A stretch of DNA of 64,000 nucleotides from Anaeramoeba flamelloides (taxonomy: Eukaryota; Metamonada; Anaeramoebidae), in assembly GCA_027625915.1 (NCBI GenBank), contig JANTQA010000042.1, positions 2,554,001 to 2,618,000 on the forward strand, written 5' to 3'. The notes below the pieces were generated by a model. The model searched no databases, was not told where the DNA came from, and saw only the letters and a list, made by a program, of their open reading frames with translations. A program made the position numbers and the translations under genes. This document shows, in pieces, positions 1 to 12,500 of the stretch; positions within the stretch are counted from its first letter, which is position 1, and each line of letters starts with the position of its first letter.

Positions 1-298
1 AGTGTTTTCGAGTAACATAAATGCTGTAGAATGGCTTCAAGTGTCTAGTTTTTACAGAATCCAAAAGAATAGAGAAAAATCTAAAATTATACTCTAGAAT
101 TTTAAATTCAGGAAAAGCTAACTTATAGCGGTTTTTTTCGTTTTGTTTTTGTTTCGAAAATTTATTAATTTTCTATTCAAAAGAAAAATCTATAAAAAAT
201 CTAACTTCAAACAAGATACATTAACACCTCCCATAAATAATAAAATAAAAAATAATTGTTTTTGCTAAAAATAATATTTGTTTGATATTTTTTGTTAT

Positions 299-1039
299 CA
301 CTACAAGGAAAAAATAATAACAAGACTTCAAAAAATTTTATATATAGTTAGTTCCACATTTAAGGTATAAACTTTGAATGAAATTTAAAGTACAAAAAAA
401 TCTCAAATTAAGGTACAAAATTAGAATTTTTTTTATCCAAATTATTTTGCTTGTATCTGAATTTTGTACCTTAATTTAGGATTGTTCTTTTACATTAAAA
501 ATTCTTGAAAGTTTGTATATAAAAGTCAAACCAATTGTACCGTCCTTACTTTATTTTTTTTTTAAAAAAAACAATTAAAGGTTTGGTCACTTGTAATACA
601 TTTGTCACAGACAAAAGTATCTGCTTACCACGATTAAGTCTATTATGAAATTGTGTTCGTTTGATCTACAAAATTCAAAAAATAAATAAAAAATTCGTCA
701 GTAGGTATTTTGATTATAATTCTTATTATTAAGATATTAACAATAGATATGCAAAAATATTGGAAAATCATGAATAATCAAACGTTTCCACGAAAAAATC
801 ACAAAATTATAATAATCCACTAGATTCTTATAAAATATAAAAATAGTGAAAAATTAGAGAATTATTATTGGATTAAACACATGGAAAAACAAAGACTTTA
901 ATAAAGTTGACTACTTTAAAATTATCTTTACCATTTAAAAGAATTGGCAAGTGTCTGAAAATGTTATAAATGGTCTTCTAGTATTTGAAAGGTTTCAAAT
1001 GCAGACAGTTTAATAAAGGTCAAGATGTTTTTTGTAGTG
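299..1039. mobile_element. Putative CACTA-end element with nested palindromic MITE
   Basis: The left end reads CACTACAAGGAAAAAA and the right end is its approximate reverse complement, TTTTTTGTAGTG. The 741 bp between them hold no coding sequence. The same terminal motif bounds two better-supported elements at 16594-17297 and 62197-62900, but the interior here does not visibly match theirs and I see no target-site duplication. A palindromic MITE sits inside at about 345-542, so it would be the younger insertion. The rest of 1-2834 is AT-rich with no gene that I can support. Confidence 0.35.
345..542. mobile_element. Palindromic TA-flanked MITE (family 1), copy a
   Basis: This is a diverged copy of the roughly 200 bp family 1 element. 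The left half carries GTTCCAC, AAGGTATAAACTTT and CTCAAATTAAGGTACAAAA. The right half carries the reverse complements, so the whole element can fold on itself. It has no coding capacity. Confidence 0.7.
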
Positions 1040-2834
1040 GAAAAAATTTTTTTCAAATTTTTTTATTTCCTTTTTGAGTTGAATTTCATTACGTGTTTAC
1101 CCCCTTAGAATTGTAAAGGACTTAATTGTCTTTGAAATGAAATTTTTACTTTAATTTGTTCTGAAAATATTCTAAGAAATAAAATTTCTAAATAATTATC
1201 TTACAAAGAACATTTAAAAATTACAAAATGTATATATGTTTATTCTAAAAAATAACTTCAAAAAATTTTCTAGGTTCTTCTGATTAAAATATTTTTCTTC
1301 TTTTTTTGTGATTTCAATATTTTACAATTTAAATTTTATCCAAAAAAAAAATTATTTCTTTTTTTCGAAAAGTTTTTGTCAACTTCAAAAACTTAAAGCT
1401 TTAATTATGAAAACAAACCTTACTTCATTATAAAATTTATTCGGACCATTTTATCTTGAAAATGTAGTGGAACCATTAAAAATAGTGAATAAATTACTAA
1501 ATATCTTCCGATATCACACCGAATAGTGGTTTTATTTATTGATTAGCATTAAATCAAGAAGTGTATATTTTTATTCGAAATAATTTAAAAGCAGAGAAAA
1601 ATTTCTATCAAATAAAAAATTAAAAAGATATTTTTTTTCATTATAAAATTTAGGTATTTTTTTAATCAAATAATTTTTTTTAATTTAAATAATTCAACCA
1701 TCAGTTTGAGTTCAAATTAAGATTTGAATTTTCGATCTTTTTTCAGATTTTCTTCATTTTTGACTTTTTTAAAATCCCTGTACCTATTAAACAATAGTAT
1801 TGAATAATAAACCATAAACCCAAAAATTTTCCTCAAAGATACCAATTTAAATCTATAATTTTGAAAAAAAAATTAAAGTAAAGATTTTTAATTAAAAAAA
1901 AGATAATTAATTAACGATAAAAACCAAACTAATTATCATAACTGGTGTTTTCTAATAATTTTTTTAATTTGTCTAAGAAAGATATAAATAAATTATATTT
2001 TCAATTTTTAGTTAGTTTCTAGATTAATATTTAAAAAATTCCTTTTTTTTTTGATTTCTACATTTTTAGAAATATTTAAATTAATAGATTTAGAATACTA
2101 AACCAATATCCAAATTAGAATGGTTAATGGTTACTCAAAACATTATAAATTTATATCTAAAATTCGAATATAATTTTAGGTTTTTACATATATTTTCAAT
2201 TGATCCAAAAAAATTGAATTACCAGGTTTTTCAAATTTTCAAGGTTTTTGATTTGTCAGAAAACAATTTTTGGACTTTATGATATTTTTTTATCAAAATA
2301 CAAAACATTGATTTGGTAATAACTAAAGTAAAAAAAGGAAATTTTTTTATGAGAAATTTTATTGTTGTTCAGATGATTAGAAAAAGCTAAATTAATAAAA
2401 AACCATTGATAGTTTCTAAAAAGAAAAACATCAACATCAATTTTGAAGGTAAAAATCATGAGAAAAAATTTTGTGTTCGAAGTTTGGCAGACACCTAAGA
2501 GAAACAACAACAAAACTAAACACTTGATTAGAGTTTTCCTTCCTAACCTAATTGAAAATAAACCAAGTTGAAATATAAAGTATTTGTTGATCTTATTATA
2601 TTAGGTGTCAAAAACAAATTTAATTATGCAAAAAACTCCTGTAATCAACTTTAAAAATTTTTGGAAATCAAATTGAGAGAAAAATTAAACAAATCCAAAA
2701 AAATATTGTGAACATTTTTTACCTTTTTTTTTCTATTTTTTTCACTTTTTTTTATCACAATCTCTAAAATTGTTTTTTTTATTCCATATCCTCTTTTTTA
2801 AAAACCAAACAACCAAAAAAAAGAGTTAATTTTG
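1040..2834. other. AT-rich intergenic stretch, nothing recognisable
   Basis: No gene-like open frame, structural RNA or clear repeat is seen here. Runs of A and T dominate. The last 130 bp before the B-box gene are rich in T tracts then A tracts, as expected for a promoter and 5' leader in such a genome, but no specific element can be named. Confidence 0.5.
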
Positions 2835-4985
2835 ATGAGTTCCAATTGTCATCTGTGCCAAGAACAAACAAAATATTTTTGTGAAAATTGTGGGATCTAC
2901 TTATGTAAAAACCATGAACAAACCTACCATCAGAACAAAAAGTTTTTAAACCACAATTCTATAGCACTTGGTTCAAAAAAGAAAATCCTTAATACAAAGT
3001 TCACATCAGTCAGTATGTGTCCTGTCCATCAAAAGCAAAAAGCAATTTTCTTTTGTATGGAAAGCAGGACGATTGCATGTAAATTATGCAAATCAGACAG
3101 CACACACAAAGGGCACAGCTTTGTCAAAATCTTAAAACTGCACCAAGAGATGATGGGCACAAAAAAAAATAGCCAAGATGTTTTCAAAAAGGATCTCAAA
3201 TCAAAGGCTTTAAATTTAATGAAAAAACATGCTGAAGAAAATAAGGAATTTGATAAAAATATCCGCTTAATTACAAAATCGGAAAAGCAATCGTTGAATG
3301 AACTAAAAAAAAAAACAGGTCAATTAATCAATTTATTAAAGACCAGATATAAAGAGCTATCCAAGGAAATTAAAAGAGAACAACAAAAGAAACTTCAATT
3401 CTTCGAAAAAAAGAAATCCGAAAGGGTTAATTCCAATATGGTTTTCCAAGATTTTCTCGATCATTTAGATCCTAAATTCAAAACTTCTGAAAATGCATTC
3501 ATCAAAACACTAATGATCTCTGATGGCTTGCTTGACTATTGGAATAATAATAAGAAATTGGAAGAAAAACAAATCAAAAAGCAGAAGGAATTTCCTCTTC
3601 GGTTTGAGAAGGTTCTCAAGACAGAAAAAATTGAAAATGATATTGTTAGAAGGCTAATGTTTCAAAATCCGAACGACGATTATTCGTCAACAACAACAAC
3701 TACAAGTACTTCATCTGTGACAACATCAAGATCAGTTTCTTCTTCATCTGAAAAAGAAAACCAAGAAGAAAAAAAAAAAAAAAAAAATTCAGATTTTTTG
3801 GAACCAAATGTCCAAAATACTGAACACGAACATGATTCAAAAGAAATTAGTAAGAGCGAAATTGAAAAAAATATCGACAACCAAACAATAAAAGAAAAGG
3901 AAACTGAAAATGAAAATGAAAAGGATTGTAAAGAAAAAGAAAAGGAACAAAAAAAGAAAAAAGAAAAAGAAGAAAAAGACAAAGACAAAAACAAAAAAGA
4001 AGAAGAAGAAAAGGAAAAAGAAAATGAAAAAATTGTTGATGATGTTTTAGATGAGGTCTTACTTGGTTCAAATGATGAAAATCCAAAAACACCAAAAAAA
4101 AAAAAAAAAAATCATAAAATTATCTTAACTTCGGGTAGCGAATTAGATTTTGAGTTATCGCCAAGAATTAAAAAAGCAAAAAACAAAAACGAGAAAGATA
4201 GTGAACATATTTTCGAAACACCCCTAAAACAAGAAAGAATTGGTTCAATAAAAAAAGAAAAGAAAACGGACTCTCCTTTACCAATGAGAAGAAATGAAAA
4301 AGAAAACTTGGAAATTCACAACATTAAAGTCATGTATATGACAAATAACGATGATGAAGAGTATAATTCGGATGTAATTAAATCAATAAAAAAAACTGGA
4401 ATACAAACAGTGGATCTTTATGATGTGCGGAAGAAATTGCCGACATCTGGCAAAATGAGGCAATACCACGCAATCTTTTTACGGTTCATGTGCACTAATT
4501 CAAAAATAAACGAAAAACTAGGTGGCAGCTTGATTAAGTATATCCGCTCTGGAAGGGGGCTAGTAATCGGAGCACACAGAACCTTAGCATTAAACGATCC
4601 TGCCCAATTAAAAGGCAAAATAATAACAAGCAATTATTTACCAATTAAATTAGGAAGAAAGATTTTTGGATCAAAAAGGCTATTAGGAAATTACATAAAG
4701 TCTCACCCAATTATGAAAGGGGTGAAGAATTTTAGCGGTGGTAAAAAAACTCCTCACACCAAATGTGAACTTGCTCAGGGGGCAAAGAAAATTGCTTCCT
4801 TTGATAATGGCACCATAATGATCGCAGAAAAAAAACATAAACCAAATTATGGGACAATTGTGGTTCTCAATTTCTCTCCTCGATCCACTCACGGTGGTTG
4901 TACTGATAACAAAAGTTGGAACAGATTAACTTCTAATGGAGATTTAATAATTGCCAATTCACTTGTTTATGTAGCGAAAAATTAA
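2835..4985 (+). CDS. Two-B-box zinc finger, coiled-coil protein with C-terminal ThuA/GATase1-like domain
   Basis: The protein has 716 residues and no visible intron; the start is the ATG at 2835. Residues 5-40 form a first B-box-like zinc site (C5, C8, C16, C19, C24, H27, H32, H40). Residues 62-94 form a second in the order C62, H65, C74, C82, C85, H91, H94, as in B-box type 2. Residues 100-280 are Lys/Glu-rich and probably coiled coil, the TRIM-like order but with no RING. A charged, Ser/Thr- and Lys/Glu-rich linker fills 285-490. Residues 492-716 look like an alpha/beta fold with strands near VMYMTNND, AIFLRF, LVIGAH and TIVVLNFS, plus an HPIMKGV motif and a W...N...NSLVYVA ending, resembling the ThuA / class I glutamine amidotransferase-like superfamily. 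No Cys-His-Glu amidotransferase triad is evident, so a binding role is likelier than catalysis. The B-boxes are certain; the C-terminal assignment is from pattern memory. Confidence 0.85.
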   Translation: MSSNCHLCQEQTKYFCENCGIYLCKNHEQTYHQNKKFLNHNSIALGSKKKILNTKFTSVSMCPVHQKQKAIFFCMESRTIACKLCKSDSTHKGHSFVKILKLHQEMMGTKKNSQDVFKKDLKSKALNLMKKHAEENKEFDKNIRLITKSEKQSLNELKKKTGQLINLLKTRYKELSKEIKREQQKKLQFFEKKKSERVNSNMVFQDFLDHLDPKFKTSENAFIKTLMISDGLLDYWNNNKKLEEKQIKKQKEFPLRFEKVLKTEKIENDIVRRLMFQNPNDDYSSTTTTTSTSSVTTSRSVSSSSEKENQEEKKKKKNSDFLEPNVQNTEHEHDSKEISKSEIEKNIDNQTIKEKETENENEKDCKEKEKEQKKKKEKEEKDKDKNKKEEEEKEKENEKIVDDVLDEVLLGSNDENPKTPKKKKKNHKIILTSGSELDFELSPRIKKAKNKNEKDSEHIFETPLKQERIGSIKKEKKTDSPLPMRRNEKENLEIHNIKVMYMTNNDDEEYNSDVIKSIKKTGIQTVDLYDVRKKLPTSGKMRQYHAIFLRFMCTNSKINEKLGGSLIKYIRSGRGLVIGAHRTLALNDPAQLKGKIITSNYLPIKLGRKIFGSKRLLGNYIKSHPIMKGVKNFSGGKKTPHTKCELAQGAKKIASFDNGTIMIAEKKHKPNYGTIVVLNFSPRSTHGGCTDNKSWNRLTSNGDLIIANSLVYVAKN

Positions 4986-6162
4986 TTGTTTCTTTAGGAA
5001 ATGAATATTATTATTTTCTTTTTTTTAATAAATGCTTTTCCAATATTTTTTATAGAAATTATTTTTAAATGTATTGAAAAATATTTAATTAATTATTTTA
5101 AATACTTGAAAAGGTTTCAATATTCAATTGAAACCCTTAATTAAAATTATACAGACTACGAGATTTTTGGAAAAAAGTAAAAAAAAAAAAATAATTAAAA
5201 CAATAAAATCGATTTTAAAAAGAAATATTACCAATTCAGAACTCAAATAATAGGATTTAAGACTCTAGTCATTTACTGTGGATTTATTCCATACACAGAA
5301 AGTGACTTGAAACTAAAAAGGGTAGTGTGAAATTTCGCTTCCTTTGATTGACAAAATTCAAATAACAAAAAAAAACTTCGTTAGGATCTACGTGTCAAAA
5401 AATTCAAATAACAAAAAAAAAAAATAAAAATGATTCTCAATTCCAAAAAATCCAAATTAATAAAAAAAAAGTTAAAAAGGTTTAACAATTTCAAAAAATC
5501 AAATTTAAGAAAAAAAAAGTTTTAAAAGATTCTCAAGTCTCATATAATCAAAATTTTAGAAAAAAATTTAATTGTTTATTAGGTTATATTCCCAAAGGAT
5601 TAAATTTCTTCAATTTAAAACTAATTGTTTTTTACGAGCACACAATAGGTTTAATTTGATTTAACCAAATTTTTGGTTATTTTGTAGCCCACTATATTTG
5701 ACAGAGTAAGGATTTTGTAACATTTTTGAAATAAAAAAAACTCATTTGAGAATAGAATAAAACTTAGCAAAAAAAAAATCTTAGAGACTCAAAAAGTGCC
5801 AAAGAGTGACACTTTGAAATGAATATAGTTGTTTTCAAAATTATAATTCAAAACCCTTCTAGGGTATTAACGAAAAATTGGGGAATTTTTTTTTTTCGTT
5901 TCATTTATAATCATTTTTGTTAGTGGAGGTATTCGTTAATTGATAATGTCAAATTAAATTTAATATTAATATTGATTAGATCAATGACTAAGGTATTTAT
6001 TTCCAAAATATTTTAGTTGAAATATTTCCTAAAAATGAAAAAAAAAATATCGCTTTTTTTGGTGATAACAGGATACTACTAATTTCAATCAAAAAATGGA
6101 AATATGAAAAGGGTACAAATGGTTTTTTAAACAATAAAAATACAGTTATATATTTTCTATTC

Positions 6163-6364
6163 TACAGTCAGTTTCACTTTTAAGACACAAACTTTCAACG
6201 AAATTTAAGGCACAAAAAAATCTCAAATTAAGGCACAAAATTTGTAATTTTTTTTTTTTACAATTTATTTTTACTAGAATTTGAATTTTGTGCTTTAATT
6301 TGAGATTTTTTTTGTGCCTTAAATTACGTTGAAAGTTTGTGCCTTAAAAGTGAAATTGACTGTA
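6163..6364. mobile_element. Palindromic TA-flanked MITE (family 1), copy b
   Basis: Bounded by TACAGTCAGTTTCACTTTTA at the left and the reverse complement ending TGACTGTA at the right, so both ends are flanked by TA. The inner arms carry AAGGCACAAACTTTCAACG and CTCAAATTAAGGCACAAAA and their complements. The whole 200 bp is an imperfect palindrome with a short A/T loop. It has no protein; a TA target suggests a Tc1/mariner-type transposase acting in trans. Confidence 0.85.
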
Positions 6365-6842
6365 TTTGAAAATTTATCTAGATTAAAAAAGTTATGAAAA
6401 CGATTATTTAATTTCAAAACGAAAATAATAATCCCCAATTTTCACCCTTAAAAAATATCAGATAAAATTAAGATCAGAAATTTTAATATCTATTATTAAT
6501 GTAATACAATACTAATATACAAATTGAATTATTATCAAGAAACCATGATCTGTAGTTAATTATTTTGGATATTTAAAAACTATTTTGAAGATTTAGTTTA
6601 ATAGAGATATTTTAAAATAAATTTTCCTAACTATCTTGGAAATAGCTTAATTAGAAATCAAGTTTAGTTCTTTGGCATTTCTTTCTAAAAATGTCTACTC
6701 ATTCTTCATTGTAGATTTTTGGAGATCGGCCGTACTTTAAATATTGAGTGATTTTTGGTAGTTATTTTCCACTCTTAATAAAAATAAATAAATTTTTTTT
6801 TCTATTTTCGAAAAATTTTTTTTCGTGGTTTTAATTTCGTCC

Positions 6843-7021
6843 TTAAGGGACTAATCTCTATTAATTTTTTTTATCCAAATTTACTTAAGATTGAGAAACT
6901 TTTTTACCAATTACTAGATTTGAAAACCCTGTTTATTTTCAATATTAAACGCATTTCTATATAAAAAATTCTTATTTAGAAATTGGTCAAAGAGAAAAAA
7001 AAATAGAGATTAACCCCTTAT
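6843..7021. mobile_element. TTAA-flanked MITE (family 2), copy a
   Basis: Begins TTAAGGGACTAATCTCTATT and ends with the near reverse complement AGAGATTAACCCCTTAT. The interior carries CCTGTTTATTTTCAATATTA and a second inverted pair around ATTCTTATTTAGAAATTGG. Three other copies (26464, 33773, 47300) share this layout. A TTAA target is typical of piggyBac-type transposases, which is an inference for this family. Confidence 0.75.
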
Positions 7022-9510
7022 ATAACTTTTTATTTTTCCACCTTAAAAAAAATAATTTAGAATTTTGTTTATGAAAGGCAACTATAAAATAATCTTTTGT
7101 GATCTTTAATTTTTTTCCGAATATTAGGTGAATATTGAAAAAAATCTACTACATTTTTCAAATCGATGAAATAAATGTTTAATTTTCAACTGAAATAAAA
7201 TAATTAATGAAGATTATGATTATTACTTTGAAAATTGAAAGATGAAAATCTACAAAAAAAAAATTAAAATAATTTGTTGATTGAAAGGTACTTTCAAGTG
7301 TTATAGGCTCATTTTTTTTTTTTATAAATGAGTCAAAACTTATTTTTGATCAATAATTTATACTTTCGATTATCCCCATTTTCTTTTATATAAGATAAAA
7401 GAATAGGGTAAAAAATTAAAATTTAAAATAGAAAAATAAATCCAAGCAAGTAAAAAATATAATAAATTATTAGTTTAATAAGTTAGAAATAATATACATG
7501 ATTTTTAGATCAAATTTTACATCATCTAATATATATATATATATATCAACTCCAACTGTTAAAAGAAAAACCCTCTAAAAAAATAAAATAAAAAAAAATC
7601 TTATTTTATTATCTTGTAATAAATATTCAAACTTAATATGAAAGATTCAAAAAATCATATTTTTTTGATGGTTAATATCGAAAAAATAAATTAATTTATA
7701 AAAAATTTTTTTTGAAAAAAAAAATCAATTTTATGAGGGAGATTAATTCAGGGTAATCAAATATGTATTTTTTAGTCGAATTATTACAAAAAAAAACAGA
7801 TCATCAAAACTATTTTTTAATTGGTTTTTTTTTTATTTATAGTTCAAACAAGTTGATTCAAAAAGACAATCTTTTTTTGTTTTGTATTAAAAAAAGAAAA
7901 AAAAATGTAAAAACATACCTTTTCATGCCAATTTTATTTCGTTTACTCTTTGGATAATTTCGTTTTTTCATTTAAACACATTTCGCTATCTAAATAACAA
8001 TTTAATAAAACAAAAAATTTAATCAAAAAAAATTGTTCAATAAGTTAAAATTTAAAGATACCAATCTAATTCACTTTGGTTATTTTTGACAAAATTATCA
8101 AAAATGATATTTTAATTTCAAAATTTCAAAATAAGATTAAACTTAAAAAATTTTTTTTCAGAAAATTTCTAAATTGAAATTTTTAAAACAAAGATAATAT
8201 ATCTACTATTTTAAATATAAAAATAGAAAATTTTCAAATAAATATAGGAAATTTATTTGTTCAATCACACTAACAATTAAATTACCATTATAAAATTTTC
8301 AAGTCAACAACAATATTCTGAAGATTGAAAAACAAATATACTAGAATCAACTCAATTACAAAATTTTTGATACAAATCGAACAAGTCAACAGAATAACAA
8401 TACTGCCCTTTTCATTCAATTTGGAAATAATTTTGATTTTAAAAACCATTTTTTCATTTTTTATCTATACTGTTTTATTTACATTTCCTTTTTACCATTT
8501 ACATAATCTGTTTATGTGAGATCCGAAAAAAAATTTTTCGATTGACTGATAGCTAGTTAGTCTTGAGTTTTTTAAAGTAGAAAAATCATATAGAAATTAG
8601 TTGATGATATCTTATCATTTGATCAATCAATAATTGTTAGTAAAAATTCAACAAATTTACCAAAATGATTTTTATTCAGCTTGTTTCATCATTTTGAATA
8701 CAGCTATTTTTTTTTTTTTTCGTTTAATATTTTTTTTATTCTATTTATATAAAAATGATTACTTCTAACAATATTATAACTAGTAACTTAAATGTGGTTT
8801 ATAATATGTTGGTAAAAATAGAATAAATTGAAACTTTTTTTTGTCTATTTTTGATTTTGGGTGTTCCTAAATTTTATGGAATCGGGTTTATATGATGATA
8901 TTTAGAAGAAGCAAAATTTTAAGGATCATTTCATACATTTCCTGAAATTCAAAAATTCTACTTAGTCAATGTTATATTTTTTTCAAGAACACACTAATTA
9001 AAAATTAATGATAATTTTATATTTAAGATCTAACCTAATTGTTTTTTATCAGAAAATATCATTGCTTAAATTTGTAAAAAAAGTTTTTTAGAATTTAATT
9101 TCAAAATTCTTGTCGAAAATTGAACAATAAATTTTAAAATTCAGATTATAGTGTTTCAAAAAATACAAATTTTTTTTTTGTAATGCAAAATAAAAGTTTT
9201 TGTAAAAAATAAAAATATAACTAATAACATGTAATTATTATCAATATGATGTTTTATTTTTATCATAGATATTAATGAATTATTAAATTTTCAAAATTAA
9301 ATCAATAAAGAATTAATTAATTTCATAATAAAAGAATATTCAAATAATATTCAAAATATTATATATAAATAAATAAAGATGAAAAATGATAAATAAAAAA
9401 AATAAAAAAAAATATATATAGATTTAAACGAAAAGAAAAAATACAAAATAATTAATTAATTGTAAAAATTAAAATAAATAAATCTAAGAAATAAATAGAA
9501 TTAGTTGAAA

Positions 9511-12500
9511 TTAATTTAATTTTAAATCCTTTACAACTAATGACCAAAAAGTTTGAAATTTCCAAATGTCTCCAATTAATCTTTGGAATCTAACCATGTG
9601 ATGATTTTTCAAGGAATATATTTGTGCAATTTCGACAATAAATTTAATTAATTCATTTTGAAATACAATTTGGCACTCAATAATATACTGAGACCTTTGT
9701 GAAATTTGCACATCAAGATTTTTCAAAACTTGGATTGTGTGGTTTAAAATTACCTTAGGTGGCTTAGTGGACATTGTTGAGGAATCAAAAATACCTCTGA
9801 TTTCTCTGATTTTGTTTTTGTCATATTCTTCCTCAATTTTATTATTCTTCAATTTTTTTTCATTTTGTGAAATTTGATTTTTTTCTTCTTCTTTTTTTTG
9901 ATTTTTTTTAATTATTTGCAATCGATCGCTTGTTGAAGATCTTGGCTTTCTCACAATCCTGTTACTCAAGCTAATATCATTGCTTTTATTTTTATTATTT
10001 TCGTTATTATTCTTATTCTTATTCTTATTCTTATTTTTCTTCTTAGTATTATTCATCTTACTATTAATATTATTATTAATATTCTTCTGATCATTAAAAA
10101 TATTTTTAGTATTAGTTTTTACAAATAAATTATTGTTTTGAATATTTTTAGTTTTTGATCTTGAAGACGAGCCCATATTTGACAATATTCTACTAACTAA
10201 CAATTCGTCAGCTGTTGATGCCCTCCTTTTATTCCTTCTGTTTCCAAATAAAATATTATTATTATTTGATGTTAATTTGGTTTCGCTTGGCTTTGGCTCT
10301 TCTTTTAATTGACTTTCTATTCTTATTGATTCGTTTGGGGGCGCAATTTTTGAATTTTTTTTCCAGAATTTGGTTTTTTGCAAGAAAGAGCCAAACAATT
10401 TTTTTGTTTTTTTTCTATTTTTTAATTTATTTACTTTGCTTTTGTTTTGTTTTGTTGTTTTTTTAAACATATTTCTTGTTTTTTCAAATTTCTTTCTTTT
10501 TTTTTTCTTTATTGTTTTTTCCTTTTTCCTTTTTCCGTTCATTCTTTGATTATTCATACTTTGGTTGAAAAATTTATTTTCATTATTTTCGTTTTCATTT
10601 TCAATTTCGATTAATGATGATGAAGAATAATTTATTGAATTGATTCTTGAAATAAGTTTTAAATTTGGAATTGATGAATTGTCTGATTGCTCTTTGATAA
10701 TTAATTTATGATTCAATTTAGGCTTGTTTTGAAAAAATGAATTTTTTTTTATTGTATTATTATTATTAAAATTTTCGCCATTAGAACTTGTAACACTTTT
10801 TTTTCTTTGCACTTTATTTTTGATTGTAGTTTGCCTGAATAAATTGTCTGAACTTAAATGAAGTCTCATTATCTTTGGTGTTAATATGTTTAATAATTCT
10901 TCATCTTCAGAATCACAAATTAAATTTGATTGCGAATTAATAAACCTTTTTTCCCTTCGTGCAACTTCGTTATAAAATAAAAAATATGTCGCCGTATTAC
11001 TATTTCGTAACCCCCTTTTTAAATCCTTTATGACCTGGGTTGGGTTGAACCCAATTTCCTCCATGTCTTCAAGCACTTTAAAATTATTTGGCTTGTATTT
11101 GTGTTTAAACAAATCGTCAAGCTTTGAATTTCTTAATTTATTATTTGTTTCATTGTTTGTAAACCATGTGTGTTTTTGGATTTCTTCAATGGTGATCCTT
11201 TCGTTTGGGTTCAATTCAATCATTCTTGAGATCAAATCCTTTGCTTCATGAGACATGAAATTTGGTACAAAATATCTCCCGGATAAGATCTGCTTCATCA
11301 ATAACTGTGGATTTTTGTTTTTAAACGGCAAGGCACCAACTAAGAGCACATACAATATCACACCACATGCCCATATGTCGCATTTCTCACCATCATACCC
11401 CTTTCCTAAAATAATCTCAGGCGCTACATAATGTGGTGATCCACATGGTGTTTCTAATAATTGATTTGGTAATGCAAAATTTGAAAACCCAAAATCAATA
11501 ATTTTGACACGATGGTTATGATCTAATAACAGATTTTCTGGTTTCAAATCGCGATGAACAATTCCTAATTTATGGCAGTACTCAATCCCTATGTCATACA
11601 ATTTTTATTTAATTTTATTTTTTTGTTTGATAAAAACAATTCAGAACACAAAAGTTTTTTTGAATATTTTTAATAACCTGTTTGTTATGTAAAAATTTAT
11701 CTTCATTTTTTCTTGTTTATTTTTTATAATCGTGTCTTTAAGGTTTTCCGGATTAATAATAGTTCAAGTTCTCATATATATTGAATGGTTTCAGATGGCT
11801 TGCGTTGATAACTTTTAAAGATAAAAATAAACACAATAACTCTTCTTTAAACGAGTTTTTTAAAATTGGAGGATCTAAAATTTTCATTTATTTATTGATC
11901 AAAGTTTTGGATTTTAGAAATAATTTTTTTTTTTGAGTCAAAAAAAATATTTGGTGAGGATCTTATAAATTTTGAATCAATAGTTATTGTTATATCTTAG
12001 TTTCATTAAATAAATCAAATAATAATACTTTTTTACTTCTAAAATGGAAAGAAAGGTTAGTGGAAATATCCCCGAGAAGTCAATTTTATGTTAAATTTTT
12101 ATTTTTGATTTCTTTTTTGATTTCTTTCTTTGAAAAATATTTAAAATCAATTCATATCCCTTAGAGTTATCAAGAAATTTATTTCTAGATTTTATTTTGA
12201 ACAGTATGGAGGGTTGTTCAACTTTGTAATTTTACAAGAAAAATGTTTGGATATAAAAAAATGTTTTAATGTTTTTTACTTTTTATTGTTTTGTTTTACG
12301 TTTTTTTTTCTTTCTTTCATTTACTTATTTTGAGTTTTTTTATTAAATTTGTAATTTTTCCAAAACTATAAAACTATTCCTATGCGCCCCGAAGGAGAAG
12401 CATTCTTATTAACAAACTTGAGGTTTCTAATAGCAAAAAATCCAATTTTATAATAGAATAAAAATGTTTGGGGAAGAAACAGAAATTCAAAAATCGAAAA

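Larger units (their letters stand above)
4986..9510. other. 4.5 kb intergenic stretch with two MITEs, otherwise AT-rich
   Basis: Apart from the family 1 element at 6163-6364 and the family 2 element at 6843-7021, no feature is supported. An AATAAA sits at 5027-5032, about 40 bp past the B-box stop codon, and may be its poly(A) signal, though such hexamers are common by chance here. Short open frames at 7763-7957 and 8325-8519 are low-complexity and unconvincing. A (TA) run lies near 7530-7545. Confidence 0.5.

Noticed and set aside
3680-4095. Open frames on the minus strand and in other frames over the low-complexity part of the B-box gene
   Set aside because: They are Phe/Ser- or Leu-rich translations of the complementary strand of Lys/Glu codons, with no domain, and lie wholly inside a well-supported gene.
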